Shown: positions 45,243-54,784, numbered from the stretch's first letter. The stretch: 64,000 bases of DNA from Pseudomonas sp. Root562 (GCF_001427125.1 NZ_LMGK01000023.1:62220-126219), one strand, 5' to 3'. Numbers and translations are program-made. Notes: generated by a model from the sequence alone, not told the origin.

Positions 45243-47309
45243 TTACGCATCCGGCAATGCCTGGAAGGGCGACTCTTTATCCGTGCGTTCTTTTTTACCC
45301 CAGGCGGCGATGCCGACCTTGAGCGCATAGAACAGGATGCTGAACACCACGAACAGGAACAGCGCGGTCAGCGTTGCGTTGGTGTAGGCGTTGAAGATCA
45401 CGTGCTGCATCTGAGTGATGTCCTTGGCCGGGGCGAGGATCTGGCCGTTGGCCAGGGCATCGCTGTATTTTTTCGCCAGGGCCAGGAAGCCGACTGCCGG
45501 GTTGGCGTCGAACAGCTTGATGAAGCCCGCCGTCGTGGTGCAGATCAGCAGCCACACCGCCGGCAACATGGTGACCCAGACATAACGCTGGCGTTTCATT
45601 TTGATCAGCACCACGGTGCCGAGCATCAGCGCGATACCGGCCAGCATCTGGTTGGAGATACCGAACAGCGGCCACAAGGTGTTGATGCCACCCAATGGGT
45701 CGATCACGCCCTGATACAACAACCAGCCCCACATCGCCACACAACCGGCAGTGGCGATCAAGTTGGCAGTCCAGGATTCGGTGCGCTTCAGCGCCGGCAC
45801 GAACGAGCCGAGCAAGTCCTGCAGCATGAAACGACCGGCACGGGTACCAGCGTCTACCGCCGTGAGGATAAACAGCGCCTCGAACAGGATCGCGAAGTGG
45901 TACCAGAACGCCATGGTGTTTTCACCCGGCAGCACGCTGTGCAGGATCTGCGCGATACCCACCGCCAGGGTCGGCGCACCACCGGCACGGGCCAGGATGG
46001 TGGTTTCACCAATGTCATGGGCGACCGCTTGCAGCGCTTCGGGAGTAATTGCAAAGCCCCAGTTGCTGACCGCCGTCGCCACGGACACGACATCACTGCC
46101 AACCACAGCCGCCGGGCTGTTCATGGCGAAGTACACCCCTGGCTCGATCACCGAAGCGGCGACCATCGCCATGATTGCCACGAACGACTCCATCAACATG
46201 CCGCCATAACCGATGTAACGGGCATTGACTTCGTTATCGAGTAGTTTCGGCGTGGTGCCGGAAGCAATCAGCGAGTGGAAACCCGATACCGCGCCACAGG
46301 CGATGGTAATGAACAGGAACGGGAACAGGCCGCCCTTCCACACCGGTCCAGTGCCATCGACGAACTGGGTCAGCGCCGGCATTTTCAGCTCTGGCATGGT
46401 CACCAGAATACCGATGGCCAAGGCAACGATGGTGCCGATTTTGAGGAAGGTCGACAGGTAGTCACGCGGCGCCAGGATCAGCCACACCGGCAACACTGCC
46501 GCGACGAAACCGTAGCCGATCAGCATCCAGGTAATTTGCACGCCAGTGAAGGTAAAGGCCTTGGCCCACACCGGGTCAGCGGCGATTTCTCCTCCAAGCC
46601 AGATCGAACCCAGCAGCAACAGCACGCCGATGACCGAGATCTCACCGATGCGGCCCGGGCGGATGTAGCGCATGTAAATGCCCATGAACATCGCGATCGG
46701 GATGGTCGCCATCACCGTGAAGATCCCCCACGGGCTCTCGGCCAAGGCTTTGACGACGATCAGCGCCAACACGGCGAGGATGATGATCATGATCAGGAAG
46801 CAGCCGAACAGCGCGATGGTGCCGGGGATGCGGCCCATTTCTTCACGGACCATGTCACCCAGCGAACGACCGTTGCGGCGGGTGGACATGAACAGGACCA
46901 TGAAGTCCTGAACGGCACCGGCCAACACCACGCCGGCGATCAGCCACAGCGTGCCAGGCAGATAGCCCATCTGCGCCGCCAGCACCGGACCGACCAGCGG
47001 TCCCGCGCCAGCAATGGCCGCAAAGTGGTGACCGAAAAGGATGTGTTTGTTGGTCGGCACATAGTCCAGACCATCATTGTTGAGTACGGCGGGGGTGGCC
47101 CGTCGCGGGTCGAGTTGCATCACATTGTTGGCGATAAACAGACTGTAGTAGCGGTACGCGACCAGATAGATGGCCACAGCAGCGACCACAATCCACAAGG
47201 CATTGATTGCCTCACCTCGGCGCAATGCCACTACACCCAGAGCGCACGCCCCTACGATTGCCAGCACCAGCCAGGGTAAATGGCGTAGCAGGCTATTATT
47301 ATTTTTCAT
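45243..47309 (-). CDS. cstA: CstA-family pyruvate/peptide transporter
   Basis: 688 residues from the ATG at 47309 (GGAA 8 nt upstream), the family length. About 16-18 membrane segments. Signature elements are NKHILFGHHFAAIAGAGPLVGPVLAAQMGYLPG, QDFMVLFMSTRRNGRSLG and FGISNQMLAGIAL. CstA/BtsT proteins take up pyruvate or peptides under carbon limitation. First gene of cstA-yjiX-yjiA. Confidence 0.95.
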   Translation of the reverse strand: MKNNNSLLRHLPWLVLAIVGACALGVVALRRGEAINALWIVVAAVAIYLVAYRYYSLFIANNVMQLDPRRATPAVLNNDGLDYVPTNKHILFGHHFAAIAGAGPLVGPVLAAQMGYLPGTLWLIAGVVLAGAVQDFMVLFMSTRRNGRSLGDMVREEMGRIPGTIALFGCFLIMIIILAVLALIVVKALAESPWGIFTVMATIPIAMFMGIYMRYIRPGRIGEISVIGVLLLLGSIWLGGEIAADPVWAKAFTFTGVQITWMLIGYGFVAAVLPVWLILAPRDYLSTFLKIGTIVALAIGILVTMPELKMPALTQFVDGTGPVWKGGLFPFLFITIACGAVSGFHSLIASGTTPKLLDNEVNARYIGYGGMLMESFVAIMAMVAASVIEPGVYFAMNSPAAVVGSDVVSVATAVSNWGFAITPEALQAVAHDIGETTILARAGGAPTLAVGIAQILHSVLPGENTMAFWYHFAILFEALFILTAVDAGTRAGRFMLQDLLGSFVPALKRTESWTANLIATAGCVAMWGWLLYQGVIDPLGGINTLWPLFGISNQMLAGIALMLGTVVLIKMKRQRYVWVTMLPAVWLLICTTTAGFIKLFDANPAVGFLALAKKYSDALANGQILAPAKDITQMQHVIFNAYTNATLTALFLFVVFSILFYALKVGIAAWGKKERTDKESPFQALPDA

Positions 47310-47468
47310 TTTATTATTCCAGCCAGAGTGGACAAGAAAGACAGCCACGTCGAGTTTAGCTCTCCTGACGGCAAAGACCATAGCCAACATTGGTCTAGAG
47401 CCCTTGTCCTGGCTGGCAGGTTTCAACGATGCGGGTCTATAGTCAGCGAACATCCAGAGGATTGCGCC

Positions 47469-47837
47469 ATGAGCGAACACCCCGCCGACCGCCGTCGCTT
47501 CAAACGCATCGCCTTCGATGCCAGGACTGAGCTGAGCCAAGGCGAGTACATCTGGCCGGTAAAGCTGATCGACCTGTCGCTCAAAGGGCTATTGATCGAA
47601 CGCCCTGAACCTTGGCTGGGTGATGCGACGCAGGACTTTTTCGTCGACATTCATCTGAGCGATGACATCGATATCGAGATGGATGTGCAGCTGGCCCATG
47701 AAGAAAACGGCCAGTTAGGGTTTGTCTGCCGGCACATCAGCCTGGAATCCATTGAGCGCCTGCGGCGACTGATTGAGCTGAACCTCGCAGACGAGGCTGA
47801 GCTTGAACGAGAGCTGGGTGCCCTGATTACGCCATGA
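47469..47837 (+). CDS. mapZ: PilZ-domain c-di-GMP receptor MapZ
   Basis: 122 residues from the ATG at 47469, with AGAGGA upstream. The RxxxR c-di-GMP motif lies in RRRFKRIAFD and the second motif in DLSLKGLLI. It matches remembered PA4608 (MapZ) along its length, including GxLGFxCxHI and LRRLIELNL. MapZ binds the chemotaxis methyltransferase CheR1 when loaded with c-di-GMP and alters flagellar switching. It sits between cstA and radA as in P. aeruginosa. Confidence 0.93.
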   Translation: MSEHPADRRRFKRIAFDARTELSQGEYIWPVKLIDLSLKGLLIERPEPWLGDATQDFFVDIHLSDDIDIEMDVQLAHEENGQLGFVCRHISLESIERLRRLIELNLADEAELERELGALITP

Positions 47838-47883
47838 CAGCACCCAGTGAGAGCGGGCAAGCCCGCCCTCTCAGAATCAAAGA

Positions 47884-49251
47884 CTATTCAAACAGTGCGT
47901 CGAGCGCCTGCTCCAGACGGGTGACGGCAATGATCTGCAACCCCGCTGGCGCTTCCTTCGGCGCATTGCCCTTGGGCACGATTGCCCGCTTGAACCCGTG
48001 CTTGGCAGCCTCTTTCAAGCGCTCCTGACCGCTGGGCACCGGTCGCACTTCGCCGGACAGGCCGACCTCGCCGAATACCAGCAAATCGTGAGGCAGCGGC
48101 CGATTGCGCAAACTGGACATGACTGCCGCCATCAACGCCAGGTCAGAGGCGGTTTCCAACACCTTCACGCCGCCGACGACGTTGAGGAACACATCCTGGT
48201 CATGGGTCGGAATGCCGCCATGTCGGTGCAGCACCGCCAGCAACATCGCCAAACGATTTTGGTCCAGGCCCAGGGTAACGCGCCGCGGATTGGCCAAATG
48301 GCTGTCATCCACCAGCGCCTGAACTTCTACCAGCATCGGCCGGGTGCCTTCCCACGTCGCCATGACCACACTGCCTGGCACTTCTTCCTGAGCTCGAGTC
48401 AGAAAAATCGCCGATGGGTTGGAGACTTCTTTCAAGCCCTTGTCCGTCATGCCGAACACACCCAGTTCGTTGACCGCACCGAATCGGTTTTTCACCGCTC
48501 GCAACAAGCGCAGACGGCCATCGGACTCGCCTTCGAAATACAACACGGTATCGACCATGTGCTCCAGCACACGCGGGCCGGCCAGAGCTCCTTCCTTGGT
48601 GACATGGCCCACCAGGAAAATCGCCGTGCCGCTCTGCTTGGCATAACGCACCAGCAGGGCCGCGCTTTCACGCACCTGGGACACACCGCCCGGCGCGGAT
48701 TGCAACTGCTCGGTGAAAATCGTCTGGATCGAGTCGATCACCATGACCTTGGGCTTCTCGAGGCGCGCCGTGGCGATGATGGTTTCGATGCAGGTTTCGG
48801 TCATGACCCGCAATTGATCCTGGGGCAAGCCAAGACGACGGGCACGCATGGCCACTTGCTGCTGGGATTCTTCCCCCGTGACGTACAGGGCCGGCATGCT
48901 TTTGGCGAGGTTGCACAGGGTTTGCAGGAGGATGGTCGATTTACCGATGCCCGGATCACCACCGATCAGCACCACGGAGCCGTCGACGAGGCCGCCGCCC
49001 AACACCCGGTCCAGTTCACTGGAGGCGGTGGAAAAGCGCGGGATCTCCTCGACGCTGACTTCGGCCAGGGTTTTGATCTGCGCCTGCTGACCGGTCCAGC
49101 CCGTGCGTCCGCTGGGTGCCGCCGCCCCGCCGCTTTCCACCATGGTTTCAGTCAGCGTATTCCAGGCGCCACACTCGCCACACTGGCCGGCCCATTTCGG
49201 GAAGGTTGAGCCGCACTCGGTGCAGCCGTACATGCGCTTGGCCTTGGCCAT
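47884..49251 (-). CDS. radA: DNA repair protein RadA
   Basis: 455 residues from the ATG at 49251, with GGGAG upstream. N-terminal zinc finger Cys10, Cys13, Cys24, Cys27; RecA-like Walker A GGDPGIGKST; the RadA-specific VKNRFG motif; C-terminal Lon-like peptidase fold without the catalytic pair. It is a branch-migration helicase in homologous recombination. Confidence 0.97.
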   Translation of the reverse strand: MAKAKRMYGCTECGSTFPKWAGQCGECGAWNTLTETMVESGGAAAPSGRTGWTGQQAQIKTLAEVSVEEIPRFSTASSELDRVLGGGLVDGSVVLIGGDPGIGKSTILLQTLCNLAKSMPALYVTGEESQQQVAMRARRLGLPQDQLRVMTETCIETIIATARLEKPKVMVIDSIQTIFTEQLQSAPGGVSQVRESAALLVRYAKQSGTAIFLVGHVTKEGALAGPRVLEHMVDTVLYFEGESDGRLRLLRAVKNRFGAVNELGVFGMTDKGLKEVSNPSAIFLTRAQEEVPGSVVMATWEGTRPMLVEVQALVDDSHLANPRRVTLGLDQNRLAMLLAVLHRHGGIPTHDQDVFLNVVGGVKVLETASDLALMAAVMSSLRNRPLPHDLLVFGEVGLSGEVRPVPSGQERLKEAAKHGFKRAIVPKGNAPKEAPAGLQIIAVTRLEQALDALFE

Positions 49252-49917
49252 CTGAACTCCCGGCAAAAATCGCGATGATAGCTCAGGTGACGGCGATCAG
49301 TGCGATGCTGTTGTCGGAATGAATCAGCGATCGTATCTGACTGTTCCGAGAGTGAGGGGGCCAGGCAAATATCATCACTTACATTAAATAAAGCTGTGAA
49401 CGGTACACACACTTCCAATCCAAACGCCTTTAACAACCTGTACAAACTATCCGAAATAAATACCAGCCCCCCTAATCAACTGTCATTAAAACTTGTACAA
49501 CACTTAACCGCTTTAAATCTGAGCGTACAATTTTCAACAAAAATGCAATCAAAAACCCCCATCAATAACCACACACTTATAACGGATAAGATTTTATATC
49601 AAGCCTTCGAAACTCCGAGCGGATTGATCCAGCCAAACCGTCAGTCCTTTATTGTTATGGAAGTGTAAAAGATCATCAGAATAGCGGCTGATATTGATTC
49701 GCCACCAACCTTTTGTTCACACTGATTACTGCATCATCAGTCCACAAAGCCTGATCCAGAAAGCTCAAGCCATCCGGTGGCAGGCAAGGCTCGCTAAAAC
49801 TTTTCGCCGTCGGTCCGGTCGATTGCAGGCGAGCATCGTAAGCAGTTGTTTCGGGCAGGAAGCATTTGGCTGATTTACACTGCGTTCACCAACTCATCTG
49901 TAACAAGGAAATAACCT
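49252..49917. other. AT-rich intergenic region, radA-mscL
   Basis: About 666 bp. Bases 49370-49680 are strikingly AT-rich. The plus strand has a 122-codon open frame at 49300-49668 (GTG start, no ribosome site, unbiased codon use) that I do not accept as a gene. The final 200 bp are of normal composition and should carry the mscL promoter. P. aeruginosa has several genes at this point, as I recall, so it may be a deletion or insertion scar. Confidence 0.5.
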
Positions 49918-50331
49918 ATGGGCGTGCTTAACGAGTTCAAGGCCTTCGCGGTCAAAGGCAATGTGATCGACATGGCCGTCGGTATCATTATCGGCGCCGC
50001 TTTCGGCAAGATTGTGTCGTCGTTCGTCGGTGATGTGATCATGCCTCCCATCGGGCTGCTGATCGGCGGGGTGGACTTCAGTGACCTGGCCATTACGCTC
50101 AAGGCCGCGCAGGGCGACGTCCCGGCGGTGGTGTTGGCGTACGGCAAGTTCATTCAGACACTGATCGACTTCATCATTGTCGCTTTCGCGATCTTCATGG
50201 GCGTCAAGGCCATCAACCGTCTCAAGCGCGAAGAAGCTGTTGCCCCGACCCTGCCGCCGGTTCCGACCAAGGAAGAAGAGCTGCTGGGTGAGATTCGCGA
50301 CCTGCTCAAGGCGCAGAACAGACAGCCCTGA
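49918..50331 (+). CDS. mscL: Large-conductance mechanosensitive channel MscL
   Basis: 137 residues, AAGGAA upstream. The amphipathic N-terminus MGVLNEFKAFAVKGNVIDMAVGIIIGAAFGKIVSSFV is diagnostic, with a second helix FIDFIIVAFAIFMGVKAINRLKR-like and a C-terminal helical bundle EEELLGEIRDLLKAQ. It releases solutes on hypo-osmotic shock. Confidence 0.98.
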   Translation: MGVLNEFKAFAVKGNVIDMAVGIIIGAAFGKIVSSFVGDVIMPPIGLLIGGVDFSDLAITLKAAQGDVPAVVLAYGKFIQTLIDFIIVAFAIFMGVKAINRLKREEAVAPTLPPVPTKEEELLGEIRDLLKAQNRQP

Positions 50332-50343
50332 TTATTCGCAAAC

Positions 50344-50379
50344 AAAAACGGCGCCCCCCGAGGCACCGTTTTTTTTTAC
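50344..50379. terminator. Bidirectional terminator between mscL and fpr
   Basis: AAAAACGGCGCC...GGCACCGTTTTTTTTT, an imperfect stem with A and T tracts on either side, placed between convergent genes. Confidence 0.7.
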
Positions 50380-51152
50380 CAGAAATTCTCCACCGCTACC
50401 TGCCCGGGGCGGCGGCTGAGGCTTAAATGCATATCGCGCTGTTTGAGCAATTTGCGTGTGTCATCGATCATTTGCGGGTTACCGCAGAGCATGACCCGCG
50501 AGTGCTCAGGCGTCAGCGCCACCCCGGCTGCGCGTTCCAATTCGCCGTTTTCGATCAGCGTGGTAATGCGGCCGTTGAGCGCGCCTGGGTGCAACTCGCG
50601 CGTGACAGTGTTGATGAGTTGCAGTTTGTGTACGAACTCCTCCAGATACTCGCGTTGGGCCAGCCCCGCGATCAGCTCCTGATACGCCAGCTCGCGGGAT
50701 TCGCGCACGCTATAGACCAGGATGATGCGTTCGAATTTCTCCCAGACTTCAAAGTCCTGCAGGATCGACAGAAACGGCGCAATTCCAGTCCCCGTGGATA
50801 ACAGCCACAGATCACGCCCATCGACAAATCGGTCGAGGGTCAGGTAACCGAAGGCCTGTCGGTCGACCAGCAACGTATCGCCAACCCCCAATCGACTGAG
50901 TTCGCTGGTGAACTCGCCTCCCGGAACGACGATGGAAAAGAACTCCAGAAACTCGTCATGGGGCGATGACACCATGGAATAGGCTCGCCAGACTGTGCTG
51001 CCATCGGCCTTGGTCACGCCCAGTCGGGCGAACTGGCCTGCACGAAAACGAAACCCGGCGTCCCTTGTCGACCGAAGCGTGAACAGGTTCGGGGTCAATG
51101 GCTGGACGTCGAGCAAGGTCTGGCGGGTAAATTTTTCTTCACTGGCTGTCAT
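50376..51152 (-). CDS. fpr: Ferredoxin--NADP reductase (FprB type)
   Basis: 258 residues. FAD motif RAYSMVSSP, NADP motif STGTGIAPFLS, CGNPQM, and the C-terminal VENFW typical of bacterial subclass I/II Fpr enzymes. It exchanges electrons between NADPH and ferredoxin/flavodoxin and is often linked to oxidative stress. Convergent with mscL, as at PA4614-PA4615. Confidence 0.95.
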   Translation of the reverse strand: MTASEEKFTRQTLLDVQPLTPNLFTLRSTRDAGFRFRAGQFARLGVTKADGSTVWRAYSMVSSPHDEFLEFFSIVVPGGEFTSELSRLGVGDTLLVDRQAFGYLTLDRFVDGRDLWLLSTGTGIAPFLSILQDFEVWEKFERIILVYSVRESRELAYQELIAGLAQREYLEEFVHKLQLINTVTRELHPGALNGRITTLIENGELERAAGVALTPEHSRVMLCGNPQMIDDTRKLLKQRDMHLSLSRRPGQVAVENFW

Positions 51153-51473
51153 TGGGACGCTCCATTCAACAGACGCTCCCAGTGTCGCGCAAATAGACAG
51201 GTAGAAACACCGATGGTTTGTGGTGCCTTTAGGGTGAAAAAAACTTGTTCAATTAATTCAGCTCGCCCAGCACAACTAACTGCTCGGTTAATTGATGATA
51301 TTAAAATCAACATACTTAAACGTCAGTGGCGTTATAGAACCAGACACATGTTTAAAACTGGTTTAGCCAAGCAAAAAAATCTCAACACGATGTAAGAATC
51401 ATCCTACACTTCCACTCGCGCCGATCGCTTGGATCCAAAGCGCCCACACGCGAGTTCATACATGGAGCCGATA
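51153..51473. other. AT-rich intergenic region upstream of the LuxR solo
   Basis: About 320 bp. Bases 51230-51410 are AT-rich (several TTAATT and AAAAAA runs) like the lanA and radA-mscL gaps. It holds the divergent fpr and luxR promoters. I found no lux-box-like inverted repeat. Confidence 0.4.
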
Positions 51474-52205
51474 ATGGAACGGTGGAAGGAGCTACAACTC
51501 ATTCAGTTATCCAACACAACGGATATGGATAGCGCCTATCGGGTTGCGTTGAGTTTCGCAAAAAATATCGGGTACAAATTTTGTGCTTTTTCAGCAAGTT
51601 GCTTACCGGTGAATGATCAATTTCAACCTGTGCAATTGAACAATTACTCTAAGCAATGGAACAGTGAATATGAACACACAAAGTTCAGTTTGATTGATCC
51701 GGTAATAGCACATTGCAATCAATCCACGCTGCCCATCCTGTGGACCGAGGAACTCTTCCATGACGTGCCATGGATATGGGACACCATGGAGCAACAGGGA
51801 ATGCAGCATGGTTGGTCACAAGCCGTTCATAACGAGAACAGTGGCTTGTGCTCTATCTTGAGTCTTGCCAGAAGTCATTGCCCGATCAGTGCGTGGGAGC
51901 TGTACGAAAACCTCGGTTTTTCGGTATTCATTGGCAATCATTTACACAAACTGATGCTGGAGGCGATGCCCAAAGCTGCCAAGAGGCCCCAAACCCCGCA
52001 TCTGACGCCACGGGAAGTCGACGTGCTGAAATTGGCGGCCGATGGCAAGACAGCCTACGAAAGCGCGAGGATTCTCAACCTCAGTGCACGGACGATCAAC
52101 TTCCATGTACAGGAAGCCATCCGCAAACTCGGGGTCAATAACAAAATTTCGGCCGTGATTGCCGCTGTCAAGGAAGGCTATCTGACTGGCGACGCGATTC
52201 GCTGA
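51474..52205 (+). CDS. LuxR-family AHL-type regulator (solo)
   Basis: 243 residues from the ATG at 51474 (GGAG 6 nt upstream); an ATG at 51462 and a TTG at 51429 are alternatives. The N-terminal autoinducer domain keeps residues used for acyl-homoserine lactone binding: Trp and Tyr in KQWNSEYEHT, Asp-Pro in LIDPVIAHC, Trp in PILWTEE and Gly in GMQHGW. The C-terminal GerE/LuxR helix-turn-helix is HLTPREVDVLKLAADGKTAYESARILNLSARTINFHV. No luxI-type synthase occurs in the window, so it is probably a solo responding to signals made elsewhere in the genome or by neighbours. Target genes unknown. Confidence 0.9.
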   Translation: MERWKELQLIQLSNTTDMDSAYRVALSFAKNIGYKFCAFSASCLPVNDQFQPVQLNNYSKQWNSEYEHTKFSLIDPVIAHCNQSTLPILWTEELFHDVPWIWDTMEQQGMQHGWSQAVHNENSGLCSILSLARSHCPISAWELYENLGFSVFIGNHLHKLMLEAMPKAAKRPQTPHLTPREVDVLKLAADGKTAYESARILNLSARTINFHVQEAIRKLGVNNKISAVIAAVKEGYLTGDAIR

Positions 52206-52368
52206 AGCGAAAACCTGCGAGTAATCGGATACAAAAAACCGTACCATTCGCGGTCCCTCCCGAGTGTTTTGCCGTGTGATTTTTCCACAACGCAGGCCAC
52301 TCGGCCGGCCCGCCGCCAAGTTGACCAAGGGCCGCGGGATACCCGTTGATTACCCAGAGCCCCGCCCC

Positions 52369-53493
52369 ATGCCTTTGCTCGAAACACCTTTTGCCAGCCT
52401 TGACCTGATTCGTCAGCCCGAACAGCAGAATGAACCGCTGCAAGCCTTCGATGCAGCCGACGAATACCTGCTCAACCATCTGGCTGAGCAGCAGCCCTCG
52501 ATCGATACACGGGTGCTGGTGTTGAACGATAGTTTCGGCGCGTTGGCAGCCAGTCTGGCGGGCAAGGTCAACGTGGTCAGCAGCGGTGATTCGTTCCTGG
52601 CTTTGCAAGGGTTGGAAAAGAATCTGGCCCGCAATGGTCAGGCATTTGACGCAGTGCCACATGTGCCGGCCAGTGAAATCGTTGCAGGGCCATTCGACCG
52701 GGTGTTGATCCGGGTACCGAAGACACTGGCATTGCTGGAGGAGCAGTTGATCCGCCTGCAGGGCCAACTCGCGCCCGGTGCCCAAGTGATCGCCGCAGCC
52801 ATGATCAAACACCTGCCGCGTGCGGCCGGCGACTTGCTCGAACGCTACATTGGCCCTGTGCAAGCTTCGTTGGCGGTTAAAAAAGCCCGGCTACTGATTG
52901 CCACTGCTCAAGCAATGGCACCTGCAACATCGCCCTACCCGACGCGCTATCGGCTTGACGAACCGGCCATTGAATTGCTCAACCACGCGAACGTGTTCTG
53001 TCGCGAAGGGCTGGACATCGGCACGCGGGCATTTCTGCCGCACTTGCCGAAGAACCTCGGTACGGCGCGCGTGGCCGACCTCGGTTGCGGAAACGGTGTG
53101 CTGGCGATTGCCAGTGCTCTGCAAAACCCTGACGCCCATTACACCTTGGTGGACGAGTCGTTCATGGCGGTGCAATCGGCTGCCGAGAACTGGCAGGCAG
53201 CATTGGGCGAGCGCGATGTCATCGTGCGTGCCGGCGACGGGTTGGCCGGACAGGAACCTCAGTCGCTGGACGTGGTGCTGTGTAATCCGCCGTTTCACCA
53301 GCAACAAGTGGTGGGCGACTTCCTCGCCTGGCGAATGTTCCAGCAAGCCCGGGAGGCGCTGGTCGTCGGGGGGGCGCTGTACATTGTCGGCAATCGTCAC
53401 CTGGGTTATCACAGCAAACTTGCGCGTCTGTTCCGAGGTGTGGAGCAAGTGGCGGCCACGCCGAAGTTCGTGATCCTCAAGGCGCGCAAGTAA
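52369..53493 (+). CDS. rlmG: 23S rRNA (guanine-1835-N2) methyltransferase RlmG
   Basis: 374 residues from the ATG at 52369; the upstream frame to 52264 does not match the family. The N-terminal non-catalytic methyltransferase-like half (to about 190) is followed by the catalytic half: VADLGCGNGVLAIASA for SAM, and VVLCNPPFHQQQ. FVILKARK ends the protein as in RlmG/RsmC. It methylates G1835 of 23S rRNA. Confidence 0.94.
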   Translation: MPLLETPFASLDLIRQPEQQNEPLQAFDAADEYLLNHLAEQQPSIDTRVLVLNDSFGALAASLAGKVNVVSSGDSFLALQGLEKNLARNGQAFDAVPHVPASEIVAGPFDRVLIRVPKTLALLEEQLIRLQGQLAPGAQVIAAAMIKHLPRAAGDLLERYIGPVQASLAVKKARLLIATAQAMAPATSPYPTRYRLDEPAIELLNHANVFCREGLDIGTRAFLPHLPKNLGTARVADLGCGNGVLAIASALQNPDAHYTLVDESFMAVQSAAENWQAALGERDVIVRAGDGLAGQEPQSLDVVLCNPPFHQQQVVGDFLAWRMFQQAREALVVGGALYIVGNRHLGYHSKLARLFRGVEQVAATPKFVILKARK

Positions 53494-53519
53494 CCCCAAA
53501 AAGCTTCCGGGTGCGGATA

Positions 53520-53687
53520 TCAGTGAGTGCTCAGACCGGCGGCGTTCATGAACATCCGCATCAGGCTGGCGACGATGAACAGCGCACCGACGCTGCCGGC
53601 CCAGATCATGGCCAACCAGCCGAGCCGCTGCCACAGCGGTTTTTTTTCGGCTTCTTCGATGTCGTGCAGGGAATGTTTGCCGGACAT
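53520..53687 (-). CDS. DUF2474 family small membrane protein of the bd oxidase locus
   Basis: 55 residues, starting MSGKHSLHDIEEAEKKPLWQ and containing one membrane helix (LAMIWAGSVGALFIVASLMRM). GGAGAAA precedes the ATG at 53687. It is easily missed because of its size. The DUF2474 family is found downstream of cyanide-insensitive bd oxidase genes and is probably a small accessory subunit, analogous to CydX. It follows cioB by about 86 bp, with one REP element between. Confidence 0.88.
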   Translation of the reverse strand: MSGKHSLHDIEEAEKKPLWQRLGWLAMIWAGSVGALFIVASLMRMFMNAAGLSTH

Positions 53688-53730
53688 GATTCAATTTCTC
53701 CAGTAAGGGTGGATGGCGTCTGTGATGACG

Positions 53731-53756
53731 CCATCGCGAGCAGGCTCGCTCTTACA
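53731..53756. repeat. Single REP element
   Basis: CCATCGCGAGCAGGCTCGCT followed by CTTACA, one arm only. A separate short hairpin GATGGCGTC/GACGCCATC overlaps its left side. It lies between cioB and the DUF2474 gene. Confidence 0.7.
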
Positions 53757-53773
53757 ATTTTTCGCACTGCGCC

Positions 53774-54781
53774 CTAGTGATAACCGTCCTCATGGGTGAC
53801 CTTGCCGCGGAACACGTAGTAGCTCCAGAAGGTATAACCCAGAATGAACGGAATGATGAACAGCGTACCCACCAGCATGAAGCCCTGGCTCTGCGGTGGT
53901 GCAGCCGCGTCCCAGATCGAGATCGACGGCGGTACGATGTTCGGCCACAGACTGATGCCCAAGCCGCTGTAACCGAGAAAGATCAGCACCAGCGTCAGCA
54001 GGAACGGCGTGTAGTGCGCATTGCGCGCCACCGCGCGAATCAGGCCGTACAAGGTCACCAGCACCAGGATCGGCACCGGCAGGAACCAGAACAGGTTCGG
54101 CAGGGTGAACCAGCGGGCTGCGATCTCGGCATGGGCCAGCGGCGTCCAGATACTGACGATACCGATTACCGCCAACAACACGAACGCCAAGGGCCGCGCC
54201 AGGTCATGCATCTGTTCCTGCAATTTCCCTTCGGTCTTCATGATCAGCCAGGTACAACCGAGCAACGCATAAGCCACCACCAACGCTGCGCCGCAGAACA
54301 GGGTGAATGGTGTCAGCCAGTCCAGTGAGCCACCGGCGAATTGCCGATTGACCACTGGCAAGCCATCGATGAACGCCCCCAATGCCACGCCCTGGAAGAA
54401 CGTCGCGGCAATCGAACCGCCGATGAAGGCCTTGTCCCACAAGTGACGTTTGTCGTCCTTGGCCTTGAAGCGGAACTCGAACGCCACACCACGGAAAATC
54501 AACCCGACGAGCATGAAGATCAGCGGCAGATACAACGCCGAGAGCACCACCGAATAGGCCAGCGGGAAGGCGCCGAACAACGCCGCACCGCCCAGCACCA
54601 GCCAGGTTTCGTTGCCGTCCCAGACGGGCGCGACGGTGTTCATCATCACGTCACGGTCGGTCTTGCCGGGAATGAACGGGAAAAGAATGCCGATCCCCAG
54701 ATCGAAGCCATCCATGACCACGTACATCATGATGCCGAAGATGATGATCACGGACCAGATCAGCGGAAGATCAATACCCAT
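53774..54781 (-). CDS. cioB: Cyanide-insensitive-type bd quinol oxidase subunit II
   Basis: 335 residues with about eight or nine membrane helices. MYVVMDGFDLGIGILFPF, NTVAPVWDGNETWLVLGG and FRGVAFEFRFK are CydB/CioB signatures, and the C-terminal YTFWSYYVFRGKVTHEDGYH is typical of the CIO branch. 3 bp after cioA on the same strand. It reduces oxygen using ubiquinol without needing haem-copper chemistry. Confidence 0.95.
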   Translation of the reverse strand: MGIDLPLIWSVIIIFGIMMYVVMDGFDLGIGILFPFIPGKTDRDVMMNTVAPVWDGNETWLVLGGAALFGAFPLAYSVVLSALYLPLIFMLVGLIFRGVAFEFRFKAKDDKRHLWDKAFIGGSIAATFFQGVALGAFIDGLPVVNRQFAGGSLDWLTPFTLFCGAALVVAYALLGCTWLIMKTEGKLQEQMHDLARPLAFVLLAVIGIVSIWTPLAHAEIAARWFTLPNLFWFLPVPILVLVTLYGLIRAVARNAHYTPFLLTLVLIFLGYSGLGISLWPNIVPPSISIWDAAAPPQSQGFMLVGTLFIIPFILGYTFWSYYVFRGKVTHEDGYH

Positions 54782-54784
54782 GAT

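Noticed and set aside
49300..49668. 122-codon plus-strand open frame in the radA-mscL gap
   Set aside because: GTG start without ribosome site, no codon bias and no recognisable motif. Kept only as a composition anomaly.
51213..51395. 60-codon plus-strand open frame before the LuxR gene
   Set aside because: No start signal and no similarity to a LuxI or small regulator; AT-rich noncoding DNA.
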